Below, piece by piece: positions 13,295 through 18,700 of a stretch of DNA of 18,700 bases; position 1 is the first letter of the stretch; the number at the start of each line of letters is the position of its first letter. The DNA comes from Bulleidia sp. Lineage in GTDB: Bacteria; Bacillota_I; Bacilli_A; Erysipelotrichales; Erysipelotrichaceae. The position numbers and the translations under genes were made by a program. The notes below the pieces were generated by a model. The model made no database searches, had not been told where the DNA came from, and saw nothing but the letters and a program-made list of their open reading frames with translations. The stretch spans positions 1-18,700 of the forward strand of contig JAEDEK010000023.1 of NCBI GenBank assembly GCA_016293365.1. Direction: 5' to 3'.

Positions 13295-14460
13295 TGCGGT
13301 TTTTTTGTGCCACAGGATGGGCAGAAATTCCCCTGACTGACACTTCCGCATGTCGGGCACTTCCAGGATGCATTGGCTGGGTTCTGTGTTCCACATACCG
13401 AACAGAAATTACCCTGGTTTACAGCACCGCACTTTGGACATGTCCAGCCTGCACTGGAAGCTGCTGCCTGCTGATACAGTGCATTGGCGTTGACACCACC
13501 TGCGTTCATTGCGGCATTCATTCCCATAAAGCCTGTCATTGCACCGGCGGTATTGTTCGCCGCATCACGCATTGCCTGTGCCTGTGCACCTGTTAAGGCT
13601 GCAGCACCAAGAGATGGATTGACATAGGCTGCATCCTTCTGCATATCACGGATGATCTTTTCATCTTCTGCATCAGCTTTGATGGAACTCATACCGAAGG
13701 AAACAATTTCGATTCCACGCAGATCTTTCCACTTTGCGGACAGCTGCTGATTGAGAAGTTCTGTCAGTTCCAGTGTATGTGCTGGGAGCTGGGAATAACG
13801 GATTCCCTTTTCACTGATTGCGGCAAAGGCAGGCTGCAGAGCAGTGAGAAGTTCAGAGCGAAGCTGGCCTTCAATCTCACTGACACAGTAACGATGTGCC
13901 TGGTTTGCGCATACGTTAGTGTAGAAAAGAACCGGATTGGTTACACGGATGGAGTATTCGCCAAAAGCCTTGATCCGGATATCCATATCGATGCCTGCTC
14001 TTGGATCAATGACCCGAAATGGAACAGGAGAAGCTGTTCCATATTTCATGCCGGGAAGCTCTTTTGTGTTGAAATAATAGATGCGCTGATCTGTGGATGG
14101 TGTGCCGCCGAAGGTAATACGTTTTCCGATTTCGGCAATGGTATTTCTGATACCGTCAGAAAGAGAACCGTTGAACACGGATGGCTGTGTGGATGAATCA
14201 AAACGGTATTCGCCTGGTTCGGCACAGATATCAATAACCTGACCCTGTTCAACAACCACTGCACATTGTCCATCCGCTACAGCAATGACGGATCCTTCGG
14301 TAATGATATTGTCATTACCACGGTTGCCGAATCCCTTTGTCTTCTTCGATGCCTTCTGACAGATGACATCTGCTGCAAGTGAATCACAGTAGAAATATTC
14401 TTTCCACTGATCGGATAATGTTCCGCCTGTTGCGGAAATAACTGCTGAAATAAAACCCAT
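13291..14460 (-). CDS. SPFH/virion-core-like protein with tandem C-terminal zinc ribbons (YdjI-like)
   Basis: The 389-residue protein belongs to the SPFH-domain group often named virion core protein, like B. subtilis YdjI. The N-terminal half holds the band-7-type domain (IITEGSVIAVADGQCAVVVE through the Arg/Asp-rich region and ILEL-type helices). An Ala/Gly-rich linker follows (about 270-335). Two near-identical zinc ribbons end the protein: WTCPKCGAVNQGNFCSVCG and WKCPTCGSVSQGNFCPSCG. The ATG at 14460 is chosen because AAAGGAG lies 8 nt upstream; an upstream in-frame codon at 14490 lacks such a site. It heads a four-gene operon behind a long structured leader. In B. subtilis this set works with PspA at the membrane, but no pspA is next to it here. 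Confidence 0.9.
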   Translation of the reverse strand: MGFISAVISATGGTLSDQWKEYFYCDSLAADVICQKASKKTKGFGNRGNDNIITEGSVIAVADGQCAVVVEQGQVIDICAEPGEYRFDSSTQPSVFNGSLSDGIRNTIAEIGKRITFGGTPSTDQRIYYFNTKELPGMKYGTASPVPFRVIDPRAGIDMDIRIKAFGEYSIRVTNPVLFYTNVCANQAHRYCVSEIEGQLRSELLTALQPAFAAISEKGIRYSQLPAHTLELTELLNQQLSAKWKDLRGIEIVSFGMSSIKADAEDEKIIRDMQKDAAYVNPSLGAAALTGAQAQAMRDAANNTAGAMTGFMGMNAAMNAGGVNANALYQQAAASSAGWTCPKCGAVNQGNFCSVCGTQNPANASWKCPTCGSVSQGNFCPSCGTKKPQ

Positions 14461-14485
14461 AAAAAGATCTCCTTTAATTCCTGTC

Positions 14486-14701
14486 GTCAATTACCCCGAT
14501 CCTGAAAAGTCACAGCCTGTAATTCACGCATATGGTCCTGGCGTCACTACAAGGTAATTCTCCCATCATAGACAGTTCATGCCTCCCTTTTGTACAGAGG
14601 ATTGTGGCTGTATCGGCGGGTGATTGACTTGCACCGTATTGGAAACTTATAGGTAAGTGCCCTATAAATCGCTCTTTTACGGTGTTTCCTTTCGCTTTTA
14701 T
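14486..14701 (-). ncRNA. Structured 5' leader RNA of the YdjI-like operon (unidentified, riboswitch-like)
   Basis: Between the promoter and the SPFH gene lie about 240 nt with no gene but strong pairing on the minus-strand RNA. Domain 2 is closed by a long-range stem: arm 14628-14612 (GTCAAT, ACC, CCGAT) with arm 14500-14486 (ATCGG, GGT, ATTGAC), about 14 pairs with small bulges. It continues as ACAGCC (14611-14606) with GGCTGT (14517-14512). Domain 1 has a perfect hairpin TTATAGG/CCTATAA (14667-14661 with 14653-14647) inside two crossing helices: GGAAAC/GTTTCC (14689-14684 with 14646-14641) and CACCGTA/TACGGTG (14684-14678 with 14638-14632). The closing stem ends 10-15 nt before the ribosome site. 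I tested it by eye against cobalamin, TPP, FMN, SAM, c-di-GMP, T-box, tmRNA and RNase P signatures without a match. Confidence 0.6.
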
Positions 14702-14707
14702 AAACTC

Positions 14708-14736
14708 ATTCTAGCACGTTCATACCCGTTTGAAAA
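14708..14736 (-). promoter_or_regulatory. Extended -10 promoter of the YdjI-like operon
   Basis: On the minus strand TGCTAGAAT gives an extended -10 (TAGAAT at 14713-14708). A weak TTTTCA (14736-14731) lies 17 nt upstream. The predicted start is near 14701, leaving a leader of about 240 nt. The sequence does not look like a SigW promoter (no AAC/CGT pair was noticed). Confidence 0.55.
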
Positions 14737-14741
14737 TACAA

Positions 14742-14758
14742 TTTGACCAATGGTCAAA
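14742..14758. promoter_or_regulatory. Perfect 7-bp palindrome upstream of the YdjI-like operon promoter
   Basis: TTTGACC (14742-14748) AAT GGTCAAA (14752-14758) is a perfect dyad, placed just upstream of the -35 region of the minus-strand operon. It may be a regulator binding site. It has no T tract of its own and is distinct from the adjacent terminator stem. Confidence 0.5.
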
Positions 14759-14759
14759 A

Positions 14760-14782
14760 CAAAAGCCGTCGGTTAACGGCTT
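14760..14782 (-). terminator. Terminator of the clostripain-like gene
   Basis: On the minus strand AAGCCGT (14782-14776) pairs with ACGGCTT (14769-14763) around TAACCG, followed by TTGTTTTG. The stop codon of the gene (14775-14773) lies in the loop. Confidence 0.85.
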
Positions 14783-16848
14783 GTTTCGACTGGATAGGAC
14801 AGAATCTGACTGCTGTATGTGATGTCACGGCTGTCTTTCAGACATATGCAAAGATAGATCGGCTGCGTGATGGTCATGTTTTTCAGGTAAAGACCGTTGG
14901 CAACTGTGATGGAAGAATAACAGGTATAAGTACCGCTGAATGATCCATCCTGGCCATAGACATCATACAGGAATGTGATCTGATCAGTGCTTTTCAGCTG
15001 CTGTATGCCTTTTAAAGAAACCGTACTGTCACGACAGGTTGTATCTGCACCGATCAGTTCCATTCTGAAGCTGAAGCGGTCTTTCCGTGCGATCAGTGTG
15101 GCTTTCCTTCCATTCAGCAATGCAGGAATATGACCGATCGTATTTCCGGAAGCATCCTGATAGAAAGCGGTGAACGGAACCGGCTGGTCATGGTAGAAAT
15201 ACCATTCTGGAGAAGAAGGGAAACGAGGCATGCCATCTGATGTGATGGAAGTGGATTCAATGGCGCCGGCAGATACATAAGCGGATCCATATGGCAGAAA
15301 AGCAGAAACTGTTACGTCCTGCACGATGGACTGATCTTTTTCAGACAGATTGAGGATATACTGATCATTGCGTTTATGGATCTGTAATGAAGCAGGAGAG
15401 ATCGAGGTATCGATAATCGTCTGCGCAGCCCGCATCAGTGTTTCCTGATCATAAGCATCATGCCTGTCACTGTTGTTTTTCCAGATCTGTGATGACAACA
15501 GGATTTCAGGAGTGATGGGCTCAATCAGTTCCATCGGACGGCTGACCAGCTGGTCTGAAATGGATGGGTAGACGAGAGAACTATATGCATCAGCCAAATC
15601 TGTATACAGGTCAAATAACGACAGAAAATCACTGTAGCCCTGTGGAAAATGGAATGAACTGCTGAGATATGGTGAAATGGAACTGATTCCATAAAGATTG
15701 GCAGTGCCGTAACTGCGTCTGTACTTGATCATATCATTGAGCTGAACAAATAGTGTTTCGGCTGTTTCAAGGGAAAGACGATGGGCAAAATGTGTCAGAT
15801 CGATTTCTGTATGTGATGGAGTGGAAGTAGAATGGAGTACATCACAGATGGTTGCATAAGTTCCATTTTTCAGTATGGTTGTCATTTCCTGTCCGAATTC
15901 ATCCAGCGCAGTCTGACTGAGATGTCTTATTTCACTCAGATCCAGCAGGGACAGTACATAGGGATCCCGGTTACCTTTCTGGGCATGATTGAGGGCATAG
16001 GAGTCGATCAGCAGTTTTCCTAACGAAAGCGTGGAAATGGAAGTGTCCAGCGCAAGGCGTGTCAGAAAACTCTGATACAGCATACCCTCTGTTGAAACAT
16101 CTGTTTCAAAGGCAGTCAGATAATCGGCGTACGGCTCAAACAGAAGTGCATTTTCAAAGGTGGAGGCATATGGGGTGTCCAGACAGATCAGATCAAAACA
16201 GGAGTCGAGGCGACTGAGTACACCTGCAATCTGTGTATAGGAAAGATCTGTATGAACCCCCTTTGGATCATAGCCGAAAGAAGTGCTGCTTCCGCTTCCG
16301 GAAAGAAACAGAAATGTCCGGTCCGATGGATATGTTGCAAGACCATACCGTATGAAATCGTACAGGGTGTCTGGATCACACATGGATTGTGTGGAGATGA
16401 CTTCTTTGACAGATTTGAGCGAATCGTTTTCAGCGTGCCATCTTTGAATGGTATCATCCCTAAGTATCTTTGAATTCCAGGAAGAACATCCTCCTGTCTG
16501 AATCACAATATTCAGTTTTTCAGAATCAGCGGCATACAGGATATTGTTCAGGGTGTTGATGGTGGCAGAGGCAGAAGATGGTTCATCATTTCCGATCAGA
16601 TAGAACAGGACTGTGACAGTGTCTTTTCCGTTTCCTTTCGGGATGGAATATTTCGGCCTTGCATCATCTGATACCGTTTCATTCAGTTCGGCAAAAGAAA
16701 TGTCAGTATAGTCGGCATCCTGAAAACGGTCTGTTCCATAGATATAGGTACTGATGCGTGCAGGCCTGAGTACAGACAGGGCGATATGACCACTGAACAT
16801 CAGACAGATGCACACAAGCAGAATGCGTATGATCTTTCTTTTCTTCAT
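14773..16848 (-). CDS. Clostripain-family (peptidase C11) protein lacking both catalytic residues
   Basis: From the ATG at 16848 the 691-residue protein starts MKKRKIIRILLVCICLM, a signal peptide or membrane anchor. Its C11 core reads TVLFYLIGND, IVIQTGGCSSWN, QRWHAEND, DPDTLYDFIRYGL, YDPKG and EPYADYLTAFETD, clearly clostripain-like. In active C11 enzymes the catalytic His lies in NHGxG and the Cys in DACLM. Here these positions are LSGSG (Ser183) and DTPYA (Pro226), so it should not cleave peptides. The remaining 400 residues are helical and then beta-rich. The start is uncertain: the frame extends to 16962, but a minus-strand TATAAT at 16968-16963 overlaps that upstream start, and no ribosome site is clear. 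It diverges from the SDR/PelD-like fusion, suggesting a shared surface-related task, perhaps as a binding protein. Confidence 0.85.
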   Translation of the reverse strand: MKKRKIIRILLVCICLMFSGHIALSVLRPARISTYIYGTDRFQDADYTDISFAELNETVSDDARPKYSIPKGNGKDTVTVLFYLIGNDEPSSASATINTLNNILYAADSEKLNIVIQTGGCSSWNSKILRDDTIQRWHAENDSLKSVKEVISTQSMCDPDTLYDFIRYGLATYPSDRTFLFLSGSGSSTSFGYDPKGVHTDLSYTQIAGVLSRLDSCFDLICLDTPYASTFENALLFEPYADYLTAFETDVSTEGMLYQSFLTRLALDTSISTLSLGKLLIDSYALNHAQKGNRDPYVLSLLDLSEIRHLSQTALDEFGQEMTTILKNGTYATICDVLHSTSTPSHTEIDLTHFAHRLSLETAETLFVQLNDMIKYRRSYGTANLYGISSISPYLSSSFHFPQGYSDFLSLFDLYTDLADAYSSLVYPSISDQLVSRPMELIEPITPEILLSSQIWKNNSDRHDAYDQETLMRAAQTIIDTSISPASLQIHKRNDQYILNLSEKDQSIVQDVTVSAFLPYGSAYVSAGAIESTSITSDGMPRFPSSPEWYFYHDQPVPFTAFYQDASGNTIGHIPALLNGRKATLIARKDRFSFRMELIGADTTCRDSTVSLKGIQQLKSTDQITFLYDVYGQDGSFSGTYTCYSSITVANGLYLKNMTITQPIYLCICLKDSRDITYSSQILSYPVETSR

Positions 16849-17021
16849 GGAAAACATCATATCATTGACTGTGCCTGCATGCACAGGAAAAACATATCCA
16901 GAGAATAAACATATATATGCATAAATATGCATGTACATAAGCATATACTGAGTAATGTGCATATTATATGGTTCTTTTTTCGTACTGAGTATATAATATA
17001 AAGTAAGGGCAGGAGGAAGGA
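16849..17021. promoter_or_regulatory. Divergent promoter region with repeated ATATGC/GCATAT boxes
   Basis: Four half-sites lie between the divergent genes: ATATGC at 16915-16920 and 16925-16930, then GCATAT at 16941-16946 and 16959-16964. The inner two form a dyad centred near 16935. A minus-strand TATAAT (16968-16963) and a plus-strand TATAAT (16992-16997) can start the two genes; neither has a good -35. The boxes may bind a shared regulator. Confidence 0.45.
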
Positions 17022-18700
17022 ATGAGTGATCTTTTTATAGGTGAATGGGACTGTGCCGGTGCACATACTGCGGACAGAATGATCCGTGAAGGACATGATG
17101 TATGCTGGATTACAAGGCATCCTGACAGAACACTGTGGAGTTCACAGTTCAAAGGGAAAATCTATCGGGATATACATTCCAAAGATGAATTCAATCGCAT
17201 TCTTCATTCCAATTCTGTCGAAAACGTTTTTTTCATGACGGCTGATAACAGGGAAAGAAGTCTGTATGGAACGCAGAGACAGAGTGAATCCGACTTTCTT
17301 CCGATTGTCATGGAGTATCTGAAAGATTATCAGCTGAACAGCTTTGTTCTGTTTTCTTCCATTGAAGCAGATGCTGTGTCCATCCATACACCCGCAACAG
17401 CGAAGATCAGAAATCAGGAACAGATGGCTGAGGCATATGGAAAAACATATCAGATGCCTGTACTGATTCTGCGGCTTCCACCTGTGTATTCTGCTCGTAT
17501 GCGAAGTGATGATGGTTATATCGCATGGGCAATGCAGAAGATCAGAAACGGCAGATCCATCCACTGTCCGTTTCCTTCCGATGCATGGATGGATGCAGTG
17601 GAAGGAGAGGATATTGCCTGCAGTGTATATGCATTGTTAAAAAACGGCTGTACAGGCATGTATCGTATATTGAGCGGACATCCCCTCAGATTTGATGCCT
17701 TTTATCAGATCCTTTCTTCTGTTGTGGGTAAAAGAGCGGATGTTTCATATGATCCGGATGGGATGTATATACCGCAGGAGTGGTACTGCACCGACAGACG
17801 CCATAAAGATGAGACCGGATGGATGCCGTTTCATCTTCTGCAGGAAGATTCGGGTGTTCAGATCCTGAAGGCATCGAATGAAAATACGGAACAGAAAAAG
17901 AATGACCGGAAAACACTGCAGCAGAGAATTAGGGGTGTATCTGATAACAGGTATGTCAGAGCAGCTTTGGAAACTACGGTTCTGTTTGTACTGATGGAAA
18001 TAATCCTGTCTTTGACTGCTTCCGTATCCGATCTGAAATACGTGGATATCAGACTGATGTTTGTTGCGGTATGCTGCAGTATCCATGGTATGGGATCGGG
18101 AATACTGTCCATTATCCTTGCCTGTTTTTCCTATATCATGCACCTGTACATGGCACATGTGGATATTTCCTACTTCCTGTATCAGGTCGATTCCTGGATT
18201 CCGTTTGCCTGTTATATCGCTCTTGGCGGTTTTGTCGGATATATGTTTGATGTACTTCGTGATGAAAAGGAATCACTGCAGGGAAAAAATCAGCTGTTGA
18301 GTGAGAAATATGATTTTTTGAAAAACATCCATCAGGAAACACTGCAGATCAAAAAGCAGCTTCAGAAGCAGATTACGATTTCTTCCAACAGTTTCGGACA
18401 TGTGTATGAGGTGGCCTCGCGACTGGATACGCTGAATCCTGAAGAAATTCTTCTGCGTGTCATCGACATTGTGGAAGATGTCATGCAGTGTCATCAGGCT
18501 TCGATTTTTCTGCTGGGCCGGGATTATGCCAGAAGAAGGGCATGCTCGCCATCCCTGAAATCTCAGATCAGCAGTTCATTGAAAATGTCGGATTATCCGG
18601 AGCTGATACGTGCTCTTAACGATGGTGAAGTCTTTGTCAATACGCAGATGATTGCAGAATATCCGGACATGGCTTCTCCGATCTATGCACAGGGGAAGCT
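17022..18700 (+). CDS. Degenerate SDR - membrane - GAF fusion, PelD-like (5' part, cut by window end)
   Basis: AGGAGG lies 5 nt before the ATG at 17022 and the frame is open to the window edge (559 codons). Residues 1-275 resemble an extended short-chain dehydrogenase/epimerase: an N-terminal Rossmann segment (LFIGEWDCAGAHTADRMI), VFFMTADN, FVLFSSIEAD and LILRLPPVYS. The Gly-x-x-Gly-x-x-Gly motif is broken (Gly7-x2-Asp10-x2-Gly13), and the catalytic Tyr of YxxxK is absent before Lys128. Residues 312-412 hold about four membrane helices. A charged coiled coil follows (413-450), then a GAF-like domain from about 455 (LNPEEILLRVIDIVEDVM, ASIFLL). Membrane-coil-GAF is the PelD plan, where a degenerate GGDEF that binds c-di-GMP follows. 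That part would lie beyond the window. Pel assignment is inference. Confidence 0.8.
   Translation, partial: MSDLFIGEWDCAGAHTADRMIREGHDVCWITRHPDRTLWSSQFKGKIYRDIHSKDEFNRILHSNSVENVFFMTADNRERSLYGTQRQSESDFLPIVMEYLKDYQLNSFVLFSSIEADAVSIHTPATAKIRNQEQMAEAYGKTYQMPVLILRLPPVYSARMRSDDGYIAWAMQKIRNGRSIHCPFPSDAWMDAVEGEDIACSVYALLKNGCTGMYRILSGHPLRFDAFYQILSSVVGKRADVSYDPDGMYIPQEWYCTDRRHKDETGWMPFHLLQEDSGVQILKASNENTEQKKNDRKTLQQRIRGVSDNRYVRAALETTVLFVLMEIILSLTASVSDLKYVDIRLMFVAVCCSIHGMGSGILSIILACFSYIMHLYMAHVDISYFLYQVDSWIPFACYIALGGFVGYMFDVLRDEKESLQGKNQLLSEKYDFLKNIHQETLQIKKQLQKQITISSNSFGHVYEVASRLDTLNPEEILLRVIDIVEDVMQCHQASIFLLGRDYARRRACSPSLKSQISSSLKMSDYPELIRALNDGEVFVNTQMIAEYPDMASPIYAQGK

Noticed and set aside
13295..13396. 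34-residue upstream extension of the 43-residue membrane protein
   Set aside because: Those codons overlap the SPFH zinc ribbons in another frame, and the ATGA overlap gives a better start.
14620..14640. CAAGTCAATCACCCGCC on the minus strand resembles the B12 box of cobalamin riboswitches
   Set aside because: The GCCACTG and 5' conserved blocks are not found in the right order, and the element would be at the 3' end rather than the middle. Similarity is weak, so it was not called.
16849..16962. N-terminal extension of the clostripain-like protein to 16962
   Set aside because: The extension lacks a ribosome site and its start codon overlaps the likely -10 box; the signal-anchor start at 16848 is more natural.
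17142..18342. Several minus-strand frames under the SDR/PelD-like gene
   Set aside because: They are shadows of the plus-strand gene, which has a strong ribosome site and continuous domain-like sequence.
1..18700. CRISPR arrays, tRNA or rRNA genes, prophage or restriction systems
   Set aside because: I saw no regularly spaced repeats, no cloverleaf or rRNA signatures and no phage or restriction genes on either strand.

Overview
The window reads as a low-to-mid GC Bacillota chromosome segment, most like the Erysipelotrichia. That placement is inferred from family flavour: an RpiR regulator next to murA, a SWIM-SNF2 helicase, a YrrM-type methyltransferase, a HisK-type PHP phosphatase and a B. 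subtilis YdjGHI-like set. No rRNA or tRNA gene is visible to fix the taxonomy.

Layout. 1-579 is the 3' end of a PTS cellobiose/lactose-type EIIC gene with strongly biased codons, closed by a clean terminator. 677-3206 holds a small two-helix membrane protein, an RpiR/MurR-family regulator and murA. 3287-5616 is a decayed two-gene locus (mini membrane protein plus XRE regulator) split by a complete IS200/IS605 element with divergent tnpA and tnpB and a candidate omega-RNA end. The two flanks rejoin in frame to give a plausible regulator C-terminus. 5648-10460 contains the SWIM-SNF2 helicase (minus), a TrmR/YrrM-like O-methyltransferase (plus) and a histidinol-phosphatase-like PHP protein (minus). 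10461-11213 is mostly non-coding, with one small RHH-like gene behind a palindromic operator, several hairpins and a plus-strand terminator with no obvious gene. 11214-14701 is a minus-strand operon: an SPFH/virion-core-like protein with zinc ribbons, a 43-residue membrane protein coupled by ATGA, a zinc-ribbon membrane protein and a TPM-domain protein. This resembles ydjI-ydjG-ydjH of B. subtilis, but no pspA is present. It is preceded by a leader of about 240 nt with extensive long-range pairing. 14773-18700 is a divergent pair: a secreted or anchored clostripain-family (C11) protein that has lost both catalytic residues, and a truncated-by-window fusion of a degenerate short-chain dehydrogenase fold, a membrane block, a coiled coil and a GAF-like region, resembling PelD of Pel exopolysaccharide systems.

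Most notable signals: (1) the unidentified structured leader RNA in front of the YdjI-like operon; (2) four genes whose -10 box lies only 4-9 nt before the ATG with no Shine-Dalgarno, suggesting frequent leaderless mRNAs; (3) the pseudo-protease / SDR-PelD-like divergent pair; (4) the IS605 insertion whose presumptive omega-RNA guide is the interrupted XRE gene itself. All assignments are by eye, without database searches.
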